A stretch of 64,000 bases of DNA. It comes from Tenrec ecaudatus (Eukaryota; Chordata; Mammalia; Afrosoricida; Tenrecidae). Below the pieces are notes generated by a model. That model made no database searches and was not told the DNA's origin. It saw only the letters and a program-made list of their open reading frames with translations. The translations under genes and the position numbers were made by a program. The stretch is from the NCBI RefSeq assembly GCF_050624435.1, contig NC_134546.1, positions 39,821,501 through 39,885,500 of the forward strand. Reading direction: 5' to 3'. Shown here piece by piece: positions 43,483-54,800 of this stretch; within the stretch, counting starts at the first letter, position 1, and every line of letters begins with the position of its first letter.

Positions 43483-45504
43483 GGGAGATGGAAACTTGGT
43501 CCCTAACAGTGCTTCAGCTATGTAAAGTGGACTCAACCCATTAGCTGCCTTCTAGAAACATCCATCAGAAGCTGACCACAGGAGAAATGCTGGCTGCAGA
43601 TTTGCCTTTTACAGGATCCTGTCCCATCACCACCATCACTGCTTTAACTAGCTGTTAGTTCACCTAGTAAACATTGCATGGAAATGGAAATGTCATTAGG
43701 AAAACTCTATGACTCATGAAGCTCCTTTGCAAATAGAGAACTAAAAAAGGCCTCCCTTCCCCACGCTAGCCATATTTTATTATCTCCTCCTTTTACTTCC
43801 TTCTAGTCGCTACAAGAACACTTCCTCTTACTCACTGCTGATCATAACATCAGGTGCAGGACAACCCAACTCCCAGGAAGATTATCAAGCTGGGTAATTC
43901 TGAGTAGGTTTTGTGTACACTAATCATGGGTGGTGTGTGAGGCTCAGCTGAACCGTGACACTTGAACATTCATTCATTCTGAGCAGAAATACAAACGACA
44001 TTACGTTTGTGACCATTAACTCATTCTCATTAGACATCCTGATTTTCTAGTAACATCTCAGGGCCCCCTACCAAGATGCACAGATAATTCCAGGAACACT
44101 TTATGTGTACGTGAACACACTTCATGGGTAAGTTTTCCCTGTCTGTTTCCTTAGCATGCCTTTAAGCAACTGATGCAGTTTTCCATCAGCAACAAGCGAA
44201 ACTGTGGTGACAACGTTGATCGGCTTTGGCCAGCAACAGGAGAGGGACCCTCTACATAATCACACATAGTTCCTTGATTCAGGGAAGCCCCTGAGTATGC
44301 CGATCTGAGGCTGTTGCGCAAACTGTAAATTACCCATTGTAAAGAACCCACCCTCTCCACTCCTGATAAAGCAAAGGGTGAGGTCCGTCTCTGTCTCACT
44401 CCATTTCCTGCTCTCTAGGCCAGGACTCAATCTTTGGAATCAACATTACATGCTTTTTAAGGGTTGGACAGTTAATCATACACAAAGCAGATGCCCAGTA
44501 ACTACGAACTCCTCTATTTAAACATTCAGGTCGTTATTAAGCTAAGAGCAATGACTGTATTGCACTTACTAAGAGTTACTCCTCCCCACCAAGGTTACTC
44601 CTGCACTAGACTTTGAACAGAAAGGCAGTCATCCTAGAGGCCCGAAGCTCTGTGCCAACTATCCAAAATACACACAGTGGAACCCACTTCCCATCTCCCA
44701 GTCAAGCAAACTCCATTACCTTGTGTTCCTGAATCTCTCAATCAAGGCTGGAAAAAGCCTTCTCAATGCACCCAAGAGCAACAAGAGGTCCTCATCCCCA
44801 TACCAGTAAGGCCGGCCCCGAATGTAATCACACTCTTTGCCCCATCCTCAAATTCTCTCTCATGCCATCCAGATAGGCCATCAGCGAATGTGCTTGTGGC
44901 CTCACCCTCTTGCACCGTTCCTCCACCAAGCAGCAGTGAGTAGACCGAGCTGTCTGCTTTCAGGGAGACCCTCGCATGAAAGAACCGCCTTACTTATCAT
45001 CTCCACCCTCCACCCCCATCCCCCAAGTCCCAAGCACCTCAGGGTCAGAAGGTGTAGCAGATATTCTGCTTGCTTTTTTTTTTTAATAGTTCTCCTCTAC
45101 AGGGACTGTGCCCTGTGACCTGAGCTGGGATCACCGGAGGCCCAGGGTGCTTGGAAACTTCTGGAGGAGGCGTAACAGAGCCAAGTCTTCTAGGCCAGTA
45201 GGGGTTACCATATGGGCCATGAGGACACATTGTGACTCGGACTCTGGGTTTCGTGGGCGTGTCGGTAGATGGTAGGAACCAGGCTTCATCACGTGGAGTG
45301 AGCAGCCCTCCTGGGACGCTGGGCCTGAGGGGTGTCACAGAGCATGAGATTTGCAGGGCTAAAACTGGGAGAATCCTGGGCAAACCAAGACACACTGGTC
45401 ACCCTACCAAGTGCGCACCTGCTAACAGGAAGGTGTGCCACTCAGACTGACCATGGAAGAAAGTCTTGGCTGTTGGCTTCAATAAAGATGAGCCAGAAAA
45501 CTGG
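43483..45504. other. Long unassigned stretch
   Basis: About 2 kb with no recognised gene. 44200-44400 has a promoter/LTR-like look and 45180-45420 resembles an old DNA element, both too weak to name. The 88-codon frame at 44677-44943 matches nothing I know. Confidence 0.35.
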
Positions 45505-45572
45505 GGAATAGATAGATAGATAGCTAGATAGCTAGATAGCTAGATAGCTAGATAGCTAGATAGCTAGATAGC

Positions 45573-45629
<57 letters not shown>

Positions 45630-45630
45630 C
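45505..45630. repeat. GATA microsatellite with an AGATAGCT phase
   Basis: The left two thirds alternate AGATAGCT octamers; the right third is pure GATA. Confidence 0.95.
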
Positions 45631-45839
45631 ATTCTCCTCAAACACCCGAAGCCATGGCTATGCCATCCTATCTTTCCAGCACACTTAAGAACAATGTCCC
45701 CGTTCTCCAGCATTTTCTGATAACCACTTTTTCCTCTTGATTTTGTCTTTACTTCCAAATTTATTTAGGTTCCACAATCCAGCATTTTCATCTCTCTTGC
45801 AAACACAAAACTCGTTTTCCTGGCTCACATTGGCCTGGA
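45631..45839. other. Unassigned sequence
   Basis: Between the GATA array and RTE1. The reverse strand is open for a while but is not recognised. Confidence 0.3.
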
Positions 45840-46726
<887 letters not shown>

Positions 46727-46998
46727 ACGCCCCGGCAGCGGTCACAGCACCTGGGTTGGTTGTCTGAGAAACGCGTTCGTCACAGGTGTTCCTGTTCGCG
46801 TCATAAGCCTCTCTCCTGTTTGGCTGAAAGAGGATCTCGGGGAGTGGGATCAGTTCCAGTGAGCACCTTTGCTCGAGGGTTCTACCAGCCTCCCACAGGC
46901 CAGGAAGGCTGTCCTTTTTATACCTGAATCTCTCTCCCACTCTGCCACGATTGTGATCCCAAACAGAATGGAGCAATAGTCTGATGGATTTGATATAT
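46727..46998. other. Unassigned sequence
   Basis: Nothing recognised between RTE1 and an L1. Confidence 0.3.
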
Positions 46999-47011
46999 CC
47001 ACACCTTTCTT

Positions 47012-47326
47012 TTCTTTTTTTTAATCGTTTATTAGGGGGTCATGCAACTCCTATCACAATCCATACATACATCAATTGTGCAAAGCACATTTGTACATTC
47101 ATTGCCCTCATCATTCTCAAAACATTTGCTCCCCACCTAAGCCCCTGGCATCAGCTCATTTTCCCCTCCCTCCCCCATGAACCCTTGATAATTTACAAAT
47201 TATTATTTTGTCGTATCTTGCACTGTCCACCGTCTCCCTTCACCCACTCCTTTGCCGTCCGTCCCCAGGGAGGAGGTCATAGGTAGATCCTTGTAATCCA
47301 TTCCCCCTTTCCGACCCACCCTCCCT
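47012..47326 (-). mobile_element. L1 3' UTR copy
   Basis: Truncated antisense L1 with the TSD CCACACCTTTCTT (46999-47011) and CCACACATTTCTT (47327-47339). Confidence 0.9.
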
Positions 47327-47439
47327 CCACACATTTCTTACTACGCATCCTGTCCAGAGGTAGCACTTAATTTCCTCCCTCTTGACTATAAACTAGACTG
47401 ACGGACTCATCTGTTTTTCTACCTTACCCATATTTTAAA

Positions 47440-47575
47440 ACATTCTTTAAAAAAATGTTTTTTGTGAACTGGGATAACAGAAAGTTTACACAACACATCA
47501 TCAGTTTCACACTCAAGGGTTCATACGCATTTTGTCTCCTCTCACCCACTGTGAACTGTGACCCCCTCAGTATAA
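47440..47575 (-). mobile_element. Old L1 3' UTR fragment
   Basis: The AT-rich antisense fragment (GATAACAGAAAGTTTACACAAC and following) resembles old L1 3' UTRs. Confidence 0.4.
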
Positions 47576-47776
47576 TATGACAACTGCCATCCAGTCAACT
47601 CGGATTCACAGTGATCCTGAGACAGGGTAGACCCGCCCTCGTGGGTTTCTGAGGCTGTAAATTTTTCCCAGAATAGACAGTCTCATCTTGTTCCTGCAGA
47701 GCACCTGGTGGGTGCGAACTACTGACTTTGCAGCTAGCAGCCCCACATGTAGCACACTACATCACCAGGACTACAC
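47576..47776 (-). mobile_element. AfroSINE
   Basis: Antisense copy: CAACTGCCATCCAGTC tail to ACTACATCACCAGGAC head, followed by a CA-rich run. Confidence 0.88.
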
Positions 47777-48046
47777 ACACACTCACACACCCCCTTTGTG
47801 AAGAAACTACACGACAGAATATTAACTAAGTCAATCATTTAAATAGTACCTTATTGTTTAATTTTAATGAAAAATTTCTATTTTCTCTAGTATGATTTAC
47901 ATGAAATGGTGTTTTTTTAAAATGCAGAGCTAATGTATAACATTCAAAAATCATAAACAATATCCCTATTCTATCAATATGTTGCACAAGCCTTCATATC
48001 TTTAACTAGATCCTCTCCTTTTCTATTTTTGGAATTTGGTATTGGG

Positions 48047-48325
48047 TTAATGTGCCTCAGGAGCTTGGCTAAAAAATTAATGTGCCTCAGGAGTTTGGCT
48101 AAAAAAGTTTAATCTTGTCATAGTTTTTATGCAAATATCACATGGCAACATTAAAAAGCCAGTCTGTAAAATTTGAAAATAATTATTAGGAACATTTTTG
48201 GGTATGAAAGCTTATAGAAATACTAAGAAATGCTTTTAGTTTACCCCTAGAAAATAATTATTAGGAATATATTTGGGTATGAAAGCTTACAGAAATACTA
48301 AGAAATGATTTTAATTTACCCCTAG
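48047..48325 (+). repeat. Series of short tandem duplications
   Basis: A 30-bp unit at 48047-48076 repeats at 48077-48106. A 75-bp unit at 48175-48249 repeats at 48250-48325. A 17-bp ATGATAGTAATTTTT unit repeats just after (48358-48390). Confidence 0.9.
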
Positions 48326-48438
48326 ACATACAGAAAAAGAAATGACAACGCATAAATGATAGTAATTTTTAAAAATGATAGTAATTTTTGGCAGTGCATG
48401 ACAAGCCGAGTGCTAAATAGCTATAAAAACAAGCAATA

Positions 48439-48521
48439 TACTAATATGTCGGATACAACTGGTGTGCAGTTTGTAACAAGAGTTGTTAAAGCCCCCAGTA
48501 AAATGATTTAAAAAAACAAAA
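48439..48521 (+). mobile_element. Very short L1 insertion (83 bp)
   Basis: It contains only the L1 tail (CCCCCAGTAAAATGATTTAAA plus A-rich end) between AACAAGCAATA (48428-48438) and AACAAGCAGTA (48522-48532). Confidence 0.85.
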
Positions 48522-48718
48522 AACAAGCAGTAACTTGGATATATACTTAGATACCATGAGTCAGCAATCAGTGTACTGCTTTGTCATTTATTTAACACTA
48601 TTTTTACTTGATTTACTTCATTGCAATGGATAACAATTACATAGCTGTCAAACTGTACTCCTCAGCTAAGTAACAGATTAGACCTGGAAATGGAACATCT
48701 CAGAAATAAAGACACACA

Positions 48719-49255
48719 ATCAGGGTGCAGTAGAGCACTAATGGGTCATGCAATATACCTCTGATCCCTTGAGACCTCCTCACCCCCCCCACCCCACCCC
48801 ACCCCCAGCTATCATGACCCCAATGCGGCCTCCCAATCTAGACTAGACGGGAGCAAGTACATAGGTACAGGCAAGAGATAAAACTCACAAAGCATGGAAC
48901 CCAGGAACAGGAATGGGAGTAGAGATAACAGAAGGGTAGGGGGAAGGGTAAGGAGGAAGTCACTGATCCCAATGAATGGTACATAACCACACACCCCCAT
49001 GCAGGGGGAAGAACAACAGAAACCAGAGGGGAAGGGAGACAGCGGTCAGTGTGACATTTGAAAATAATTAACAATCTACAAGCTACTAGGGTTGGGGGAG
49101 CGGGGAGGAGGAGGGAGGGAAAAAAAGAGACACTTGATCCCAAGGGCTCAATGGAAAGTAAATGTCTAGAAAATACAATGGAATATATGTACAATGATGT
49201 TTGGATTGTAACAAGAGTTTTAATAGCCTCCAATAAAATGATTATTAAGAAAAAA
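48719..49255 (+). mobile_element. Older L1 3' UTR copy
   Basis: Sense copy of an older subfamily with a C/A-rich run (48782-48812), G-rich tract and CCTCCAATAAAATGATTATTAAG end. Confidence 0.8.
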
Positions 49256-50069
49256 ATAATTAACTAACTAGGCTATTCTTGGGGAAGGTATGGGGAGTTT
49301 GAGGGCTAGCAATGTTTGACTTCCTGAAACATCCAAATTGCAGCAGACAACAAAAAATTCTCACTGATAATTTGATCCTGATTTGTTACCACTATTTTCC
49401 CCCTGTAAACAAATTGTGAAACAGACCACAAAGTTTCAAAACTAAGTCTGAAAGTCAAGACTTACATATATAAAGACTTATTAAAGTAGAACACTGAGAG
49501 GATTTCATAAGCATCTGCCAAATAGTTAATTAATTTAATGTATCAAATAAAATTCATATTAGAAAGGTATTTAAGGTAGCAATATACAACAATTTATCAC
49601 ATAAAATTCTTATTACAGGCACTTAAAATATACAACTATTTTACACCAATTCACCTGCCAAAGCTTGGGATCCCAGAGAACAACATGCTTTTAGTAAAAG
49701 TAGTATCCTTTCTTTATAAAACTCAGTCAAATTTTCTTGAAGCAAAAAAAAATTTTTTTTCTTGAGTCTTAAAATTGTTTTTCATCTTTCCTCTTCTGAA
49801 CTCTTACTCGATGATTCCTTAGTCTCTTTTAAATAGTTTCCGATCTTGTTACAGGTGACAACAGCAACACAATTAAATGCACTTAGTACTTTAATAGTCA
49901 TTAAAAGCTCCCCATCATAATTACGCTGACTATAATAATTCTGTTGTCATTTGAATTCATGGAAGTCATTTGTTTCTACTTTCCTGTTTTCTAAGAACTT
50001 AGCAACATTGTCCTCTGATGGTAAATAAAATCCAAACCATCTTGGTTCCCAGAATTTGGCTTTACAGGA
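49256..50069. other. AT-rich unassigned sequence
   Basis: About 800 bp without recognisable repeats or genes, between an old L1 and RTE1. Confidence 0.4.
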
Positions 50070-51010
50070 ACATGACAACCTTGCTTTCGGAAAGTAAAGA
50101 GGACTTAAAACGCTGATGAACATCAAACACTACATGGCGATGCCTGGAGGGTGGAGAGGATGTGGGGTAGAAAGCGGGAACTGATTACAAGAATCTACGT
50201 ATAGCCTCCTCCGTGTGGGATGAACAGCAGAGAAGAGGGCAGGGGGAGACGTCAGACAGTGTAATATATGACAAAATAATAATAATATATGAATGATGTA
50301 GGGAGGGTGTGAGGAGGGAGGGGGAAAATGAGCAGCAGATATTAAGGGCTCAAGAAGAAAGCAAATGTTTTGAGAATGATGATGGCAACAAATGTACAAA
50401 TGTGCTTGACACAAAGGATGGATGTATGGATTATGATAAGAATTGTACGAGCCCCAAATAAAATGATTTTTTAAAAATACATAAAAGTCAACACTTCAAA
50501 AAAAAAGATCAAACACTACAGCCTTCGGTATGAATTATGCTTCAAGATAAAGGAACAAAGACCCTGACAACTGACCAACAGATAACATTATGGTAAAAGC
50601 AGACTAGGTTGAAGTTGTCAAGATCTCCTTTAACTTTGATTCATGGAAACAGTAGTGGAGAGATCTGTGCAAGATCTGCTCCAAAAGACCTCTTTAAAAT
50701 GTAATAAAGGAAAGATGTCACCATGAAGACTCGTGCCTGGCTCAAGCCATGGTATCTTCAAATGCCTCACAGACAATGTAGCGGCTGTTCAATCCATAAG
50801 GTAGACTGGGGAAGAATCGATGCTTTTGCACTGCAGTGTGGCGGAAGAATACTGAATGTGCGTGGATTACCAGCCCGTGTTGGAAGTACAGCCAGTGCGC
50901 TCCTTGGGAGTGAGTCTGGTGAGACTTTGTCGCTCGCATTTTGGACGAGTTCTCAAACGCAGCCATGACTGAGGATGGCCAGGACCCGGCAGTGTTTTGT
51001 TCTGTTGTAC
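50070..51010 (+). mobile_element. RTE1 3' fragment split by an L1, upstream of EPCAM
   Basis: The left piece (to 50134) contains CTTGCTTTCGGAAAGTAAAG. The right piece (50508-51010) runs through CAAGCCATGGTATCTTCAAA, AAGAATCGATGCTTTTGCA and TTTGTTCTGTTGTACAAAGG to the RTE1 terminus. Confidence 0.85.
50135..50507 (+). mobile_element. L1 3' UTR copy inside RTE1
   Basis: Truncated sense L1 with the perfect 13-bp TSD ATCAAACACTACA (50122-50134 and 50508-50520). The duplicated bases are RTE1 sequence. Confidence 0.93.
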
Positions 51011-51369
51011 AAAGGCGCGCCAGTCAACCAAAATCAAGGGCCCCTCACAGCGACGACTGCCAAAGGGCTTATTTTGAAAGAGTAAACAATTATCCAGAAT
51101 CATGATGAATGACAAATTCATCGTCCCCAGGGACTTCTCCACCCCCTCATCTAGTTTCAATGATCTAATGAGGCTGTCCGGAAGCTCAAAGGTCATCTTT
51201 GATAGCGTGGTTGGGTCCTGCCCCTCTTGGCGCTCCACTTGGTCTCCCCGCCCCTCCATCTTTTCCCCAAGCCTCATTTCTGCAGTGTTTCCCGCTCCCT
51301 GGCAGGAAGGAGGACGTCTCACTAGTTCCAAACTGCTGGAAGCCATCACGGGTCCCAGCCTACCCTAGC
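51011..51369 (+). other. Non-repetitive 5' flank of EPCAM
   Basis: This stretch lies between the end of an RTE1 fragment and the CpG island. I recognise no repeat in it. It includes a moderately GC-rich part (51200-51320) that leads into the promoter. Some of it may be regulatory, but no specific site is convincing. Confidence 0.5.
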
Positions 51370-51534
51370 CACCGCTCACCCCGCCCGCAGCCTCGCCGGC
51401 CGCGTTCTGCAGGACGCACCTGCAGCGGCGCCCGGCCGGGCGCTTCCGGCGCACACCTGGGCAGGGGGCGGTCCCCTGGCGGCTGCCGGGAGGGGGAGGG
51501 GAGCCCGTCTGCGCGCCGCCCCGCCCCCAGCGGC

Positions 51535-51678
51535 CCCCGAGAGCCGAGGGGCGGAGCCACCAGGTGCAGCGGTTGGCGCCCCGCCCCGCCCCCAGGCGTG
51601 ATTGCCGGGAGGTGAGCGGCTCCCGAGAGCCGAGGGGCGGAGCTACCAGGTGCACCAGGTTGGCGCCCCGCCCCGCCG
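51535..51678 (+). repeat. Tandem duplication in the EPCAM core promoter (about 86-bp spacing)
   Basis: A block of about 56 bp at 51535-51590 (GAGAGCCGAGGGGCGGAG, then CAGGTG, then TTGGCGCCCCGCCCCGCC) recurs at 51621-51678 with few changes. Each copy carries one GC box cluster and one CAGGTG E-box. Confidence 0.85.
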
Positions 51679-51829
51679 CGCCGCGCACCCCGAGCGCGCA
51701 GGTCCTCCAGCTAGTTCGCAGCCTCCGCCCGGCGCAGGGGCCATCTCCCGGAGGCCTTTCCGACGCGGACCCCGCGGCACACGACACAGGCCTCGCGCCG
51801 GCCCGGCTCCCCTCGCAGGCGCGCGCGCT

Positions 51830-51899
51830 ATGGCGCCTCCCCGGGTCCTCGCCTTCGCGCTCCTGCTCGCTACGGCGGCGGTGGCCACGGCTCAGAAAG
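51830..51899 (+). CDS. EPCAM: EPCAM exon 1 (coding part): start codon and signal peptide
   Basis: This exon has 23 codons plus one base and starts [14 protein letters not shown] short polar start, a leucine/alanine-rich core and small residues before the Gln-Lys form a standard signal peptide, with cleavage expected near A21. The donor is GT at 51900-51901 (GTGAGC). The ATG was chosen because it is the start conserved in mammalian EPCAM. The transcription start cannot be placed exactly. Confidence 0.96.
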
Positions 51900-54800
51900 G
51901 TGAGCGGCGGAGAGAGGGTGCCTGTGCGGGTCCGCGGAAAGGGCCGTCGGGGAGGGCGCGGGGTGCGCGTTCTCCCTCCCCGAGCCAGCCCCGCACCTGC
52001 GACGGGAAGGCGCCACCCCGCGCGCGCTCGACGGGGCGGCCTCACCTGGGGCTGCGGGCCCCTTTCTGGGGAAGAGGGTGGGGCTGCGGCGGGGGGGCTG
52101 GCGGGGCCCCGGCTGGCCACGTCCCGGACCCCTGCGGCGGGGAGCTGGGAGCGCGCGGGGCGGGAGGGACCGGGGCCACTTGGCGGCCGCGGGCCCCCGC
52201 ACCTGAAGCCAGGTTTGCCCACCTGGGGTGGCGATGGACTTGCCGTTCCGGCAGGGCCTACGCCCGCCTTTCCGAGCGAGTCCTCCCTCCGCGACAAGGA
52301 GGGCGGCCCGCCCCACCCCGCGCGCTTGCGGCGGCCCCGGATGTGCGCCCCGGGCGGCAGCAGGTGACTGGGGACGCCCTGGAGCCGCTGCGCACCTGTG
52401 CGCGGGAGACAGCGCCCCGGGGCTTCGCTGGGCGTAGGTGTTTTCCCTTTTATGAGAGATGAGTAATGTCAAGTTTATTGTAGAGAACGCAAATAACTTT
52501 AGCGGTAAAGAATGAAAAGCACCCATGGTCCCCCCCCCCTTTTAGGAGAGTCCCATAGTTAATCATTTGGCATAGTTTTCGTTCAGACATTGCTCCAAAG
52601 CTAAAAGCGTACTTTCATTATCTATTTTTTTGTTTATTTTAAACACGACTTATAAAATAGTGATGGGAAAATCTATAGCATGTAAGCTTGGCCATCTAGT
52701 CTGACTCAAGTTTTTCGTGCTCTGGAATAAATATCCCTGTCGTCAAACCTCTTGGTTTCTTTGTTAAGTGGGTAGAAGTAGAGTGGGAATTTATCTAAAA
52801 TTTTCCCAAAACGCTTCTGTACTCTCACCAAGGGAGGTCTAGTTTATTAAAGCTTCAAAAGAATACTGTTTTGTTAACTCCTGGTTTTCTAACTTGTTGG
52901 GGGCTAAGTAATCTGAAATTGCTTTAAAATAGTGGTATCTTCTCTAGGCAGATGTTCAGAGTCTATGTGTGACTATTTGACCTTTAAATTTTTCACATGA
53001 AGACTAAAAATGTTGCTTTAAATAGTGATGGTGTAATGCTGCCTACGATTTTAATTCCTTGAGGACTCCCACTATACTTTGTCCTTTTGTGATCCCAATA
53101 TTGGGTTTAGCGCTAGACAGGTGATAGGTGTTCATGTAGATTATAATTTAAACAGGGAAAATTAAAAGCCAATTTAGAGTGGCTGCAGTGTAGGCATTGA
53201 GCTACTAACCACAAGATTGGCTGTCTAATTATGTGTTTACATTTAAGGAGTCCTGTAGGTACTGCCTTCAGAAGTCCACCGGGCTGTTCTACCCTGTCCT
53301 ACAGGGCTGTTATGAGTCAGACTGAACTCCATAGCAGTGAGTTTGGTTTTTGGTGGATGGCACTGTTGGTTCAGTAGTTCAAGCCCACCGGCCACTCCAC
53401 AGGAGAAAGATAAAGACTTACATTCTTGGGGGGGGGAAAAAAGACTTACATTCTTGGAGACTCTAGATAGGTTGCTGTGAGTCAGAATACACTTGATGGC
53501 AGTGGGTTTGGGGCTATAAAATACATGATCAGTGATGCTGGTTTGGGTTTTAAATAATTTCTAATACTTAACTATGTGACCGACAGTTTGCCAGTGTGAT
53601 GAAGCTGAAATGGACATATGTGATGGTCACCAGGAAAACTATTAAAGTGATCCCAGGATAGGTTGTTCGTATCTTTTTTTTTTAAGTAGGATTTATTTTG
53701 TTAAGAAACCCATATATCCAAAAACTTCAAACCCACTGCTGGGAAGGTGATTTCATACTACTAGTGACCTCACAAAAGGTTTCTAAATCTATAAATCTTT
53801 AGGGGAACAGCCAGCCTCATCTTTGTCGCTCAGAATGACTGGTAGGCTCGAACAGCCAACCTTGTAGATAGCTGCCCTAACACGCTACACCAGCAGTTCT
53901 CAACCTGTGGGTCGTGACCCCTTTTGGGGCCAAATGGCCCTTTCACAGGGGTTACCTAAGACCATCAGAAAACACATTACGATTTCTATTACAATTTTTA
54001 ACGGTAGCAAAATTACAGTTATGAAGTAGCAACAAAATAATGTTATGGTTGGGGTCACAACAACATGAGGAACTGTATGAAAGGGTCTGGGTATTAGGAA
54101 GGTTGAGATCCACTGCACTACACCATCAGGACTTCGGGCATATAAAGTTGTCCCCAAATTCTACTGAAAAATATAGTCAGAGATTAAATATGTTTCCATT
54201 AAGCCAAGTAAAGAAAAAGCAGTGATTCTTTAGGAGCAGAGTGTGTGGAGGGGTGGAGGTTGGAGTGGGGCCGTATACGGACACGCACAGATACTAGAAT
54301 TTAGAATTACTGGGGTTTTTTGAGGAAAGCAGTGGCTGAGGCTTATCCAGTAGGACAGGAGGTGAGAAGTTTCTGCGACGGAGCATCATAAAGGCTGAAT
54401 GTGGTGTTTGAAGGGCTGTATTCCTGGTTTACAAAAATTGAGATGCAAATTGGATTGTGTGTGTCTGCAGTATATTGTGTATATAGTCTGTTTAGCACAG
54501 GGTTTGGCACTTTTTTTTCCCCAAAAAAAGCAATTTTGTTGGGAGCTAATACAGCTATATCACAGAATTTGGCACTTTGAAAGCACACTTTAGTTACAGC
54601 AGAAAAAGGAAATGTTCAGGGCTGCTTTTTAAGACTTTGTGGCCCTGGAACATGGCATTGTCAGAAGTTAATTTAGTTGAGATGATTTGTCCACAATTTA
54701 AATTGGATTTTTTTGTTTGTGTTTTTGTTGAGAATTTGTACCATAGAACATACATCAACAATTTCCACCTGTGCAATTCAGGGACAGTTGAATGCGTGCC

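Larger units (their letters stand above)
51370..52440 (+). promoter_or_regulatory. EPCAM: EPCAM CpG-island promoter
   Basis: A sharp rise in GC and CpG content starts near 51370 and ends near 52440, bracketing exon 1. No TATA or CCAAT box is evident upstream of the ATG. Several GC boxes (CCCCGCCCC type) lie at about 51515-51595 and 51665-51680. Ten CACCTG/CAGGTG E-boxes occur at 51417, 51454, 51561, 51647, 51994, 52043, 52200, 52220, 52361 and 52393. Such E-boxes bind ZEB and SNAIL repressors, and ZEB1 is known to repress EPCAM; occupancy here is inference. Confidence 0.85.

Noticed and set aside
44677-44943. An 88-codon frame that might be a small protein or retroelement part
   Set aside because: No recognisable motif, composition rich in P/S/T, and no supporting splice or promoter signal.
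51365-52462. Long open frames (up to 310 codons) on both strands around EPCAM exon 1
   Set aside because: CpG-island GC richness makes stops rare. Frames run across exon 1, its donor site and intron 1, and show no known domain.
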